Assembly: GCF_000340965.1 (NCBI RefSeq)
Contig: NZ_ANAY01000026.1
Location: 23,479 to 87,478, forward strand
Direction of reading: 5' to 3'
Source: Nocardiopsis kunsanensis DSM 44524
GTDB lineage: Bacteria; Actinomycetota; Actinomycetes; Streptosporangiales; Streptosporangiaceae
Length of the DNA: 64,000 nt
Shown: piece by piece, positions 40,679-49,436 of the stretch
Position numbering within the stretch: the first letter of the stretch is position 1
Layout of the letters: every line of letters starts with the position of its first letter
The notes under the pieces: model-generated
The model's database searches: none
Seen by the model: the letters and a program-made list of their open reading frames with translations, nothing else
What the model was told of the DNA's origin: nothing
Position numbers and translations under genes: made by a program

Positions 40679-41880
40679 CGGTTCTTGCTCCCTCCGGCCC
40701 AGGTCCAGGCGTAGGCCCCGTCGTCGACAGCCCGACCCCCCTCGCCCAGGTCCAGCGGGCGGAAGGTGTCGACCATGACGGCCAGTTCGTCGAAGGCCTC
40801 CGCGCCGATGCTGCGCTCGTAGGCGCCGGGCTGAGGGCCGTGGGAGTGCCCGCCCGGGTGCAGGGAGATCGACCCCTGCCCGATACCCGAGCCCTTGCGG
40901 GCCGAGTAGTCGCCGCCGCAGTAGAACATCACCTCGTCGGAGTCGACGTTGGCGTGGTAGTAGGGCACCGGGATCGCTCCCGGGTGGTAGTCGACCTTGC
41001 GGGGCACGAAGTTGCAGATGACGAAGTTGTGCCCCTCGAAGACCTGGTGGACCGGCGGCGGCTGGTGCACCCTGCCGGTGATGGGCTGGAAGTCCTCGAC
41101 GTTGAACACGTACGGGTACAAGCACCCGTCCCAGCCCACGACGTCGAAGGGGTGCGTGGGGTAGGTGTAGCGGGTTCCGGCGATCCCGCCGGGGCCCGGG
41201 CCGCGGTGCTTGATCAGGACGTCGACCATCTCCCCCTCGGCCAGGAGCGGTTCGGTGGGCCCGCGCAGGTCGCGTTCGCAGTAGGGGGAGTGCTCCAGGA
41301 ACTGACCGTAGCGCGACAGGTAACGCTTGGGCGGTGCGATGTGGCTGCTCGCCTCGATCGCGTAGGCACGCAGGGGCTCCTCCCCCGTGGGCACCCACCG
41401 GTGGGTGGTGGCCCGCGGGATGAGGACGTAGTCGCCGGGGCCTGCTTCCAGCGTCCCGAAGACGGTCTCCACACGGCCCCGGCCGGACTCGACGTAGACG
41501 CATTCGTCGCCGATGCCGTTGCGGTACAGCTGCGAGGGCGCTCCGGCGGCCACGTAGGAGATGCGTACGTCCTCGTTGCCCAGTACCAGGCGCCGCGACT
41601 GCACGACGTCCGCCGACTTCCACCCCTGTGCCGGGAAGAGGTCGTGCAGTTTCAGGTGGCGCGGGATCAGGGGGCTGTTGGGGGTGCGGGTCTGTTCGGG
41701 CACCTGCCAGGGGGCGGCGTCGGCGATGGCCGAGGGGATCGCCTTGTGGTACAGCAGCGAGGAGTCGCTGGAGAAGCCTTCCTCCCCCATGAGCTCCTCG
41801 TAGTAGAGCCCGCCCCGGGGGTTGGGGTGCTGGGTGTGTCGGGTCCGGGGCACGTCCCCGACCTGGCGGTAGTAGGCCAT
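40675..41880 (-). CDS. hmgA: Homogentisate 1,2-dioxygenase
   Basis: Encodes 401 aa. It opens the homogentisate ring to maleylacetoacetate with Fe2+ and O2. Family blocks: GDECVYVESGRGRVETVFGT, GDYVLIPRATTHRW, RYTYPTHPFDVVGWDGCLYP, VHQPPPVHQVFEGHNFVICN, VPYYHANVDSDEVMFYCGGD and SISLHPGGHSHGPQPGAYE (His/Glu iron ligands). It is in the operon centre, 33 nt after the monooxygenase gene and overlapping the next gene. Confidence 0.95.
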   Translation of the reverse strand: MAYYRQVGDVPRTRHTQHPNPRGGLYYEELMGEEGFSSDSSLLYHKAIPSAIADAAPWQVPEQTRTPNSPLIPRHLKLHDLFPAQGWKSADVVQSRRLVLGNEDVRISYVAAGAPSQLYRNGIGDECVYVESGRGRVETVFGTLEAGPGDYVLIPRATTHRWVPTGEEPLRAYAIEASSHIAPPKRYLSRYGQFLEHSPYCERDLRGPTEPLLAEGEMVDVLIKHRGPGPGGIAGTRYTYPTHPFDVVGWDGCLYPYVFNVEDFQPITGRVHQPPPVHQVFEGHNFVICNFVPRKVDYHPGAIPVPYYHANVDSDEVMFYCGGDYSARKGSGIGQGSISLHPGGHSHGPQPGAYERSIGAEAFDELAVMVDTFRPLDLGEGGRAVDDGAYAWTWAGGSKNR

Positions 41881-41913
41881 GGTTGCCTTCCTTCCTCGTG
41901 CCGTGAGCGCTCT

Positions 41914-43602
41914 TCAGGGGGTGGTGCGGGCACCGGCGGTGCCGTCGGCGGGGGAGGTCTGGGGCGGGACGGGCACGGTTCCCAGAGCGGTGTGCACTGC
42001 GGCGTGCACGGCTGCAGCGTCGGTTCCTTCGACCACGGCGGCGATGTGGGCGTCGGGGCGTACCAGCCACACCTGCCCGGTCCGTGGTTCGAGCGCGCGG
42101 GCGAGGGTTCCGTCGGCGTCCAGGTCGCTGATGCGGTGCACGGCCACGGGGGCGGAGGTGGCCTGCTCGGCTGCGGTGCGTACCGTCTCGGTGAACCGCG
42201 GACCGGTGGTGTCCTCGGGGGTGGGCCCCAGCAGCAGGGTCAGGCCCCGGCGCAGGAGCTGGCGCAGCCGGGCGGGGCCCCGGTCGGTGCGCACAGGCAC
42301 GTCGGGCATCAGCACACCGGGGCAGGGCTCGGGGGTCCGTCCGCGCGGGGGCCGTCCGCCGAAGGGCCGTTCGGGGCAGGGGGTGGTCAGGTCGGAGTCG
42401 GTGTACCAGAAGGGTTCGGCCAGGCGCCCGGAGTCGACCCGGTGGTGGTAGGCGGGGTCGGTCACGGCGCGTTCGAGCACGGTGCGGCGTACTTGCTGTT
42501 CCTCCTCGTCGCGGGGCACGAGGAAACGCATGGTGGCGCTGGTGACGTCGGCGTTCTCCAGCGCGGCGGCGTGGCGTTCGGTGTGGTAGCTCTCCAGCAG
42601 GTTCTCCCCGGCCCACCCGCTTCGTACGTAGGCGATCTTCCAGGCGGCGTTCTCGGCGTCGGGGACCCCGGAGTTGAGGCCGCGCGCGCCGAAGGGTGCC
42701 ACCAGGTGGGCGTTGTCGCCCAGGAGCAGGACCCGGCCCACCCGCATGCGGTCGGCCACGCGGGTGTGGAAGCTGTAGACCGAGCGCCAGACGATCTCGT
42801 AGGGGGCCTGGCCGATGATCCGGCGGATGCGTTCCTCCAGGCGTCCGTCGTCCTCCTCGGCCTGCAGGTCGAAGTCGGCCGGGACCTGCCAGTCGATGCG
42901 GTAGACCGAGTCGGGGCAGGGGTGGATGAGCACCTGCCGTCCCGGGTTCCACTCGGGGTCGAAGTAGAAGCGGCGTTCGCGCTGCCAGTGCCCCAGGTCG
43001 GCCCGGATGTCGCAGATGAGGAAACGGTCGTCGAAGCTGGTGCCCTCGAAGCCGATCCCCAGGGCCTTGCGCACCACACCGCCGTGGGCGCCCAGGCACG
43101 ACAATGCGTGGGAGCCGCGCAGGCGCACCGGCCCCCGAGGGCCCCGGCAGGTGATCTCCACCCCGTCAGCGTCCTGGTCCAGGGCGGTGACGGAGTGGTT
43201 CCACAGCACCCGCACCCCGGCTTGTTCCAGGAGCGGGTCCAGGAGTTCTTCCGTGCGCGACTGGGAGATGTTGACGAACGGGGGCAGCGGGGAGGCGCCG
43301 GGGTCGCTCAGGCTCAGGCTGAACAGTTCGTGGTCGCGGTAGAAGGTGCGGGCGGTGTCCCAGGTCAGGCCTTCCCGGGCGATGCGGCCGGCCCCGAGCC
43401 AGTCCCACACGTCCAGGACGTCGCGCTGTTGGCAGATGGCTTTGGACCCCACGGCCTCGCGGCGGGGGTGTTCGTCCACGACCAGTACGGGGAGCCCGCG
43501 CCGGGCCAGCAGCAGAGCTGCGGTCTGGCCGACCGGTCCGGCGCCCAGCACCAGGACGGGCTCGGTGGTGTGGGGGGTGGTGGATGGAGCGGGGGGTTCC
43601 AT
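41914..43602 (-). CDS. FAD-dependent aromatic monooxygenase (MhpA/PheA-TfdB-like)
   Basis: Encodes 562 aa. The FAD site is PVLVLGAGPVGQTAALLLAR (GxGxxG), the middle motif is LSCLGAHGGVVRKALG (DG-like position changed) and the second FAD motif is VLLLGDNAHLVAPFGARGLN, with a C-terminal thioredoxin-like part. This is the class A phenol hydroxylase / 3-(3-hydroxyphenyl)propionate hydroxylase layout. With HmgA and FahA downstream, it could hydroxylate 3-hydroxyphenylacetate or a similar phenol to homogentisate (inference). ATG 43602 follows GGAG. Confidence 0.88.
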   Translation of the reverse strand: MEPPAPSTTPHTTEPVLVLGAGPVGQTAALLLARRGLPVLVVDEHPRREAVGSKAICQQRDVLDVWDWLGAGRIAREGLTWDTARTFYRDHELFSLSLSDPGASPLPPFVNISQSRTEELLDPLLEQAGVRVLWNHSVTALDQDADGVEITCRGPRGPVRLRGSHALSCLGAHGGVVRKALGIGFEGTSFDDRFLICDIRADLGHWQRERRFYFDPEWNPGRQVLIHPCPDSVYRIDWQVPADFDLQAEEDDGRLEERIRRIIGQAPYEIVWRSVYSFHTRVADRMRVGRVLLLGDNAHLVAPFGARGLNSGVPDAENAAWKIAYVRSGWAGENLLESYHTERHAAALENADVTSATMRFLVPRDEEEQQVRRTVLERAVTDPAYHHRVDSGRLAEPFWYTDSDLTTPCPERPFGGRPPRGRTPEPCPGVLMPDVPVRTDRGPARLRQLLRRGLTLLLGPTPEDTTGPRFTETVRTAAEQATSAPVAVHRISDLDADGTLARALEPRTGQVWLVRPDAHIAAVVEGTDAAAVHAAVHTALGTVPVPPQTSPADGTAGARTTP

Positions 43603-43661
43603 GGGGGGGCTCCGTTCGGCGAGGGCGCCCCGTACGGGCGCGGACGGGTGCTGAGGGCGGG

Positions 43662-44624
43662 TCAGCTCTGCAGCTGGTCCCAGACCTGGCGGTCGCGTTC
43701 GGCGGTCCAGATGACGGGCCGCTCGACGCCGGAGAGCTCGTCCCAGAGCCGGGAGACGTCGAAGGGCAGGCAGTGCTCGAAGATGGGCCAGTGGCCGTAG
43801 TCGTCGACCAGTGCAGCGTGGGTGGCGCCGAAGGCCTCCTTGAGGGTGCCGCCGCGTTCGTGGACGGCGCCGACCTGCTCGATCATCACGTTCAAGAAGT
43901 TGCGGGTCTGCTCGATGGCGGCCTCGACCTCGGCGCGGCCGCGGCTGACCGCCCCGCGCCCACCCACGAGCATCTGCGCGTCCAGGGCCTTGACGCGGTC
44001 GAGAGTGGGCCCGGCCCAGTCGTGGTGGAAGGCGTCGCCGGTGTAGAGGGCGGCCTGGGCCTCGACGAGGTCGCCGGCGAAGAGGATCTTCTGCTGAGGC
44101 AACCAGGCCACGATGTCGCCCTCGGTGTGGCCGCGGCCCAGGTATTGCAGGACGAGTTCGCCCCGGTCGCCGCCCAGGTCGATGGTGGTGCGGTCGGCGA
44201 AGGTCTGTGTGGGCCAGGTCAGGCCGGGTACCGAGTCCGCGTCCTTGGCCAGGCGGGGCATGCGCCCGAACTCGCTCTCCCAGTCCTCCTTGCCGCGTTC
44301 GCGGACGAGCTCGTAGGTCTTCTCGTGGGCCAGGACGATGTCGGCGTCGAAGGCACTGGCGCCCAACACACGCACGGCGTGGTAGTGGGAGAGCACCAGG
44401 TAGCGGATGGGCTTGTCGGTGTGTTTGCGCAGTTCGGTGAGCCACTCGCGGGCGGCGACGGGGGTCGCCAGGGCTTCGAAGGCGACCAGGAAGTCCTCGC
44501 CCTCGATGGCACCGATGTTGGGGTCGCCCTCGGCGGTGAGTGCGTAGACGCCGTCGGCGAGCACTTCGAGGGTCTGCTGTTTGGCCTCGGTGTCGGCGGA
44601 GGAGGCGAACGGCTTGGTGGCCAT
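43662..44624 (-). CDS. MBL-fold protein with incomplete metal motif
   Basis: Encodes 320 aa. Metallo-beta-lactamase fold: PNIGAIEGEDFLVAFEALAT, LVLSHYHAVRVLGASAF, LGRGHTEGDIVAWLPQQKIL with FAGDLVE. The usual HxHxDH reads H80-Y-H82-A-V84-R85, losing the Asp and the third His; later HTEGD and FAGD positions are kept. It may bind one metal or none. It is the first gene of the aromatic operon; a hydrolase or lactonase step before the monooxygenase is possible. ATG 44624 follows GAGAGG. Confidence 0.85.
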   Translation of the reverse strand: MATKPFASSADTEAKQQTLEVLADGVYALTAEGDPNIGAIEGEDFLVAFEALATPVAAREWLTELRKHTDKPIRYLVLSHYHAVRVLGASAFDADIVLAHEKTYELVRERGKEDWESEFGRMPRLAKDADSVPGLTWPTQTFADRTTIDLGGDRGELVLQYLGRGHTEGDIVAWLPQQKILFAGDLVEAQAALYTGDAFHHDWAGPTLDRVKALDAQMLVGGRGAVSRGRAEVEAAIEQTRNFLNVMIEQVGAVHERGGTLKEAFGATHAALVDDYGHWPIFEHCLPFDVSRLWDELSGVERPVIWTAERDRQVWDQLQS

Positions 44625-44672
44625 GGTCGAAGGACCTCTCACTCGTCGCGGGCGGCTACCGCCACCCAAATG

Positions 44673-44686
44673 ATCAAACGTTTGAT
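44673..44686. promoter_or_regulatory. MarR operator of the homogentisate operon
   Basis: Perfect 14-bp palindrome ATCAAACGTTTGAT, 48 bp upstream of the MBL gene start in the 294-bp gap to the divergent marR. The rest of the gap has AT-rich promoter-like stretches (near 44750-44765) and no gene. Confidence 0.75.
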
Positions 44687-44918
44687 GAAGATGACCGTAA
44701 CGTGGCGCACACCACACGACCAAGAGGCGTGGGCCAGACACTTGCGTGATACAGATCACATAATAGCCAGGCAAAGCGGAACACTCCGGCCGGCGACGCG
44801 CCCCCGGCCGCACGTGGTGCAGGAACAGGGCCCCGCCCTCCCTGCCCTGGCCACGAGCCGCCTCCCTCGGCCCGCACCATCCCCCGGAAACAGAGCTTTG
44901 CGGCTTTAAGGTGAACCG

Positions 44919-45458
44919 GTGACCCACGAGAGCGCTCCCCCGAACGAACTGACCTTCTGGTCGTTCGTGGACTTCGCCGTGCGCAAGGCCCAACAGGAAT
45001 TGCCCGCGGTCGACACCGACGCCATGCGCATGGCCCTGACCCTGAGCCGGGCCAGCAGCATGGTCATCTACGACCTGGAGTCCACCGTCCACCGCCCCCG
45101 CGGGCTCACCTGGCCGGGCTTCCGTGTCATCTTCGCGCTCTGGCTCGCCGGGCCCATGGAGGCCAAGACCACCGCCGAGATCTCCGGGACGAGCCGGGCC
45201 GCCCTGTCCGCACTGCTCAACACCCTCGAACGCGACGGTCTCGTGGTGCGCGAACGCGCCAGCCACGACCGGCGCGCCCTGCAACTGAGCCTGACCGAAG
45301 AGGGCTACGGAGCCATCCTCGGCGGATTCCGGGCACACAACCGCCGCGAGAGCGCCTGGGCCGAAGCCCTGGAACCGGATGAACGCACCGAACTGGTACG
45401 CCTGCTCAACAAACTCATGGCCGGATCCACCGACGCCAAAGCCAAGTTCCGCAGCTGA
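44919..45458 (+). CDS. MarR-family regulator
   Basis: Encodes 179 aa. Winged helix: LTWPGFRVIFALWLAGPMEA, TAEISGTSRAALSALLNTLE (recognition helix) and DGLVVRERASHDRRALQLSL (wing with the conserved Asp-Arg-Arg). It is divergent from the aromatic operon with a palindrome between them, so most likely its repressor, with an aromatic acid as inducer (inference). GTG start at 44919. Confidence 0.92.
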   Translation: MTHESAPPNELTFWSFVDFAVRKAQQELPAVDTDAMRMALTLSRASSMVIYDLESTVHRPRGLTWPGFRVIFALWLAGPMEAKTTAEISGTSRAALSALLNTLERDGLVVRERASHDRRALQLSLTEEGYGAILGGFRAHNRRESAWAEALEPDERTELVRLLNKLMAGSTDAKAKFRS

Positions 45459-45526
45459 ACCCCGGGGCCCGCATCGGCCACGGCAGAACCTTGAACCCCC
45501 ACCCACCGCTTGCGACGATTCACCGC

Positions 45527-46570
45527 ATGCACGAACACCCAGCCATCCACCGGGCCCGCACCCACTTCACCCCGCGCGGCACCTACCTCGACACCGCCTC
45601 CCACGGCCTGCTCCCCCGCACCGCACGACAGGTCCTGGACGCACACACCGAGGCCGTGGCCACCGGCACCTTCCGCCCCGACCAGGGCGACATCCCCACC
45701 GAGGAGGCCCGCGCCGTCTACGCCCGCCTGAACGGGATCGGACCCGACCAGGTCGCCCTGAGCACACACGTGTCCCAACTCGTGGGCACCGTCGCCGCCT
45801 CCCTCCCGGAAGGCTCCGAGGTCCTCGCCCCCGAACGCGAGTTCGCCTCCGCCGTGCAGCCCTTCGCCCGCCACCCGGGGCTGACCGTACGCGAGGCGCC
45901 CCTGCACGAACTGGCCGAGCACGTGGGCCCGGCCACCACACTGGTGACCGTCTCGGCCGTGCAGTCCTCCGACGGCGCCCTGGCCCCGCTGCAGGACCTG
46001 GCCCGCGCCTGCGTCGACCACGGGGCCCGCCTGCTGGTGGACACCACCCAGTCAGCCGGATGGCTGAGCCTGCCGCAGGTACCGATCGACTACACCGTGT
46101 GCTCCACCTACAAGTGGCTGCTGGCCCCGCGCGGCACGGCTTTCCTCACCGGCACCCGCGAGGCCCTGGCACAGCTGCACCCCCTGGCTCCCTCCTGGTA
46201 CGCTTCCGAGCACCCCTGGCAGGCGCTCTATGGCGCGGGCGCCCCGCCGGCCGGCGACGCCCGCCGCCTGGACCAGGCCCCGGTCTGGGGAGCGGCCATG
46301 GCCCTGGCCCAGAGCCTGCGGGTGATCGAGGAGACCGGGACGGCCGTGATCGGCGCTCACGACATCGCGCTGGCCGAGCGGCTGCGTGCCGCTCTGGGCC
46401 TGGAACCGGCCGGCTCGGCGATCGTCTCGCTCCCGGTCTCGGAACGGGCCGCCGCCCGGGTCGCCGAGGCCGGTGTCGCCACGTCCACCCGCAACGGGCG
46501 CATGCGCGTGGCCTTCCACCTGTACAACACCGACGAGGACGTCGATCGCCTGCTCACGGCGCTGGACTGA
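45527..46570 (+). CDS. Class V aminotransferase-fold PLP enzyme
   Basis: Encodes 347 aa. The N-terminus is PRGTYLDTASHGLLPRTARQ; the PLP Asp/His region is RLLVDTTQSAGWLSLP and the Lys sits in YTVCSTYKWLLAPRGTAFLT. It is compact and closest in look to the EgtE / selenocysteine-lyase-like branch. No egt genes are nearby, so no pathway can be given. ATG 45527 is chosen over TTG 45491 because family proteins begin near here; neither has a strong ribosome site. Confidence 0.85.
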   Translation: MHEHPAIHRARTHFTPRGTYLDTASHGLLPRTARQVLDAHTEAVATGTFRPDQGDIPTEEARAVYARLNGIGPDQVALSTHVSQLVGTVAASLPEGSEVLAPEREFASAVQPFARHPGLTVREAPLHELAEHVGPATTLVTVSAVQSSDGALAPLQDLARACVDHGARLLVDTTQSAGWLSLPQVPIDYTVCSTYKWLLAPRGTAFLTGTREALAQLHPLAPSWYASEHPWQALYGAGAPPAGDARRLDQAPVWGAAMALAQSLRVIEETGTAVIGAHDIALAERLRAALGLEPAGSAIVSLPVSERAAARVAEAGVATSTRNGRMRVAFHLYNTDEDVDRLLTALD

Positions 46571-46621
46571 GCCCGGGGACGACCGCGCGAACCAGCCTCC
46601 GGACCCGGGTCGGGGGCAGGT

Positions 46622-47884
46622 TCAGAAGATCAGGCCGCAGATCGCCGGATCGGGCCGGAACAAGGCAGTGTCCAGGCGCGCCACCGCACCGGGGGTGTGC
46701 TCGGTGACCAGCCCCGCACGCAACGGACCCAGGAGCGGGCGCTGACCCAGGTGGGCCGCGCCCAGATGGGACACGTCCAGCGACACGTCCGGTGCGGCAT
46801 CGGTGGTTTCCACTCTCGCGCCGTCGGGTCCGCCCTCGACGTGCCAGGTCCCCGCGTTCCAGGGGGCGTAGCGGTCGGTGATCCCCAGGACCGCCTCGAA
46901 GGGGGCCGCGTAGGTGCGTTCGGACAGCGCCGCGGGCATATCCACCAGCCGGATCCACAGGGAGTCGACCGGTGTGGTCTCCAGCTTCTGGTGGTCGACG
47001 AGCAGGTGCTCGAGCGGGTCGTCCTGGGCCAGCCAGGAGAACTCCACCCGGGTGATGAGGTCGAAGGAGAACAGGTGCTCGTACAGGGCCGTGTGCGCGG
47101 CCGGGGTGAGGGCCACGGCCTCCTGCACGTGCAGCACGCTCCTGGAACCGTGGACCGACCAGCGGCGTTCGGCCCGGTGCAGCGCATACCCCACAGGGCC
47201 GTCGGGCCCCTGGACCACCGAGACCCGCAGCGGCCCCTTGCCGCCGCGCTCGGCCGGGTCATCCTTCAGGAGCCGGTCCCACCACGCCCGGTCCCGGGCG
47301 AACCGGCCCAGCTGGGTACGGGCCACCCGGGCGAAGACCTCCTCCACCGCGGCGCGGGCCGCACCGGGCCGCTCCAGCAGGACCCGCAGACCACCATCGC
47401 GCGGGGCATCGGCACGCAGCGCCGCATGGTGGACATCGATGGCGGCCTCGGTCTCGGTGACGGCGAGCCCGAACCCGTAACGTCCGTAGATCCCGCTCTC
47501 GGAGGCCCACAGCGCGGCGTAGTGCTCACCGTCAGCCTTCAGGTCGGCCAGTTGGCGGCGCATCAGCGCACTGAGTACCCCTTGTCGCCGATGCGTGGGC
47601 CAGACCCCCACACCGGTCACGCCCGCGACGCGGCGCACCCCGCCGGGCAGAGCCATGTCGAAGGCGTGCGAACGCGTGCTGCCCACGATGGCGCCGTGTT
47701 CGTCGGTGGCCGCCAGGATCCGCCCGTAACCGTGGTGTTCGGGGAAGTGGTGCAACCGCTCACCGACCTCCTCGGGCAGATCCGGGGCGATCATGGCCGT
47801 CAAGGTCACCTCCGCCACTTCGGGGAGTTCGTCGCGGTCGATGCCGCGCACGGTCCAAGGGCCGGCCGTTTCGGGTGTGGGCAT
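46622..47884 (-). CDS. Eis-type GNAT acetyltransferase
   Basis: Encodes 420 aa, the Eis length. The N-terminal GNAT domain has the acetyl-CoA loop VTGVGVWPTHRRQGVLSALM; a second GNAT-like domain and a C-terminal SCP2-type domain follow (VSLDVSHLGAAHLGQ, ALFRPDPAICGLIF). The C-terminal carboxylate acting as base is a family feature. Eis proteins N-acetylate aminoglycosides and other amines. A 10-bp-arm palindrome lies just upstream of ATG 47884. It converges with the aminotransferase gene. Confidence 0.92.
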   Translation of the reverse strand: MPTPETAGPWTVRGIDRDELPEVAEVTLTAMIAPDLPEEVGERLHHFPEHHGYGRILAATDEHGAIVGSTRSHAFDMALPGGVRRVAGVTGVGVWPTHRRQGVLSALMRRQLADLKADGEHYAALWASESGIYGRYGFGLAVTETEAAIDVHHAALRADAPRDGGLRVLLERPGAARAAVEEVFARVARTQLGRFARDRAWWDRLLKDDPAERGGKGPLRVSVVQGPDGPVGYALHRAERRWSVHGSRSVLHVQEAVALTPAAHTALYEHLFSFDLITRVEFSWLAQDDPLEHLLVDHQKLETTPVDSLWIRLVDMPAALSERTYAAPFEAVLGITDRYAPWNAGTWHVEGGPDGARVETTDAAPDVSLDVSHLGAAHLGQRPLLGPLRAGLVTEHTPGAVARLDTALFRPDPAICGLIF

Positions 47885-48300
47885 GGTGGTCCCGGTGCCC
47901 GTGCGGGCACCGGCCTCCTCGTCTTTCCGGGGTGCGGGGCGTGGTCGGGGATCGGTGCCGCGCAAAGGGGCGGCCCACCGGCGCGGGACAGCACCGGCAG
48001 GGCTCGACGGTACCGGGTCCGTGCCAGGTCGTGGGGCCCGCGAGCGCACCCCCGCACCCGTGCACGGAAGCAAGGTCCGGACTGCACGGGACGAGCACCG
48101 GCGCCTCTTGCCCGGACCGTGCGCGGGCGGCGGGCAGGCACGGAGGCAGGAACGCAAAAGCTCGGGCGGGACAGGCCGGGGACCGCGGACACGACCATGG
48201 GGTGAGAAAACCAGATCCGGGGCAGGAACGGCCACCGGTTTTCCTCACGAGGGCGGACCCGGAAGGCATAACGGACCCGCACCGGGGAAGGCATCGGCCC
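47885..48300. promoter_or_regulatory. 416-bp divergent promoter region with a palindrome
   Basis: Between the divergent eis-type and BadF-type kinase genes. A perfect palindrome CCGGTGCCCG-TG-CGGGCACCGG occupies 47892-47913, seven bases from the eis start, so a bound regulator or cruciform there would block eis. Nothing coding is convincing in the rest. Confidence 0.5.
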
Positions 48301-49320
48301 GTGACGAACCCATACCCCTCCCACTCCCCCGGCCCCCTCGTCCTGGGTGTGGACGCGGGCGGCACCAGGACCCGCGCCCTGGTCACCACACTCTCGGGCC
48401 ACCGTCTGGGTGAGGCCTTCGCCGAGGGCGCCAACCCCAACTCCCACGGCACCGACCTGGCCTCCCAACGCTTGACCGAGGCCGTGTCCGGGGCCCTGGA
48501 CCGGGCAGGGCCCGGTGCCCGTCGAGCCCTGGCCACGACCGCGGTCGGCCTGGCCGGGGTATCGGCCCTGGCCGACGGAACGGTACGCGAACGCATGCAC
48601 CTCGCCCTGGCCCGTGCGGGGGTGGAGAACGAGGCGGTCTTCACCGGCGACGACGAGGTGGCCTTCGCATCAGGCACCTGCGCGCCGGACGGGGTGGTAC
48701 TCATCGCCGGAACCGGGGCCATCGCCGCCCGTGTCCAGGAACGTGTACGCACCGACGTCGCCGACGGCCTGGGATGGCTGGTGGGCGACGCCGGATCGGG
48801 GTTCTGGATCGGGCACCGGGCCGCCCGCGCCAGCGCACGGCAGCTGATGGCCGGGCACGAACCGGGCCCTCTGACCCGAGCAGTACTGGCCCGTGCCCTG
48901 CCCGAAGGTCAGAACCTGGCCCCGCGCGAACGTGCACGCGCCCTGGCCCGGGCCTTGACGGCGGCCCCGCCCATCGACCTGGCCCAGCTGGCACCCCTGG
49001 TGAGCCGGGCCTGCGAACAGGGTGATGCCTCGGCCGCACACATCGTGGCCCGCGCCGCCCGGCACCTGGCCGACTCGGTGCGGTCGGTGCGCGAGAGCGG
49101 TGAGCGCACCCCGGTGGTCCTGGCCGGCGGGGTGCTGTCCCGGTCCGGCCCGGTGCGCACGGCGCTGGTGCGCGAGCTCTCCCCCGAGGCACCGGTGGTC
49201 ACAGCCGGGTGCACGGCCGGAGGAGCGGCCTGGACAGCAGCCCTGCGCGCGGGCCTGTCGGCCGGGGACCGGTACACGCACGGGGTCTTCACCCACCCGC
49301 CCGAGCACGGCCCCGGGTGA
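48301..49320 (+). CDS. BadF/BadG-type ATPase (N-acetylglucosamine kinase-like)
   Basis: Encodes 339 aa. Actin-like ATPase motifs: VLGVDAGGTRTRALVTT (phosphate 1), VVLIAGTGAIAARV (phosphate 2), GWLVGDAGSGFWIGHRA and VVLAGGVLSRS (adenosine). This set is shared by human-type GlcNAc kinases and BadF activators; no Cys pair for an Fe-S cluster is seen, so a sugar kinase is more likely. GTG 48301 has GGAAGG upstream. Confidence 0.87.
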   Translation: MTNPYPSHSPGPLVLGVDAGGTRTRALVTTLSGHRLGEAFAEGANPNSHGTDLASQRLTEAVSGALDRAGPGARRALATTAVGLAGVSALADGTVRERMHLALARAGVENEAVFTGDDEVAFASGTCAPDGVVLIAGTGAIAARVQERVRTDVADGLGWLVGDAGSGFWIGHRAARASARQLMAGHEPGPLTRAVLARALPEGQNLAPRERARALARALTAAPPIDLAQLAPLVSRACEQGDASAAHIVARAARHLADSVRSVRESGERTPVVLAGGVLSRSGPVRTALVRELSPEAPVVTAGCTAGGAAWTAALRAGLSAGDRYTHGVFTHPPEHGPG

Positions 49321-49393
49321 GACCACCTGCCTCGTCACGGCGTACACAGGCAGGGACGGTTTGCCGGGGGCTCCTTCACCGCCTACGGTGTGC

Positions 49394-49412
49394 TTGGTTA
49401 GGCTTACCTAAC
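49394..49412. promoter_or_regulatory. DmdR/IdeR iron box
   Basis: TTGGTTAGGCTTACCTAAC, close to the actinobacterial 19-bp iron box TTAGGTTAGGCTAACCTAA, with 8-bp symmetric arms TGGTTAGG/CCTAACCA. It lies 25 bp before the siderophore-interacting protein gene. Confidence 0.85.
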
Positions 49413-49436
49413 CATGAACTTGGAGGAGGGAGCGCC

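Noticed and set aside
40840..43800. 986-codon plus-strand frame
   Set aside because: Antisense of hmgA and the FAD monooxygenase; Gly/Val/Gln-rich artefact of GC-rich codons.
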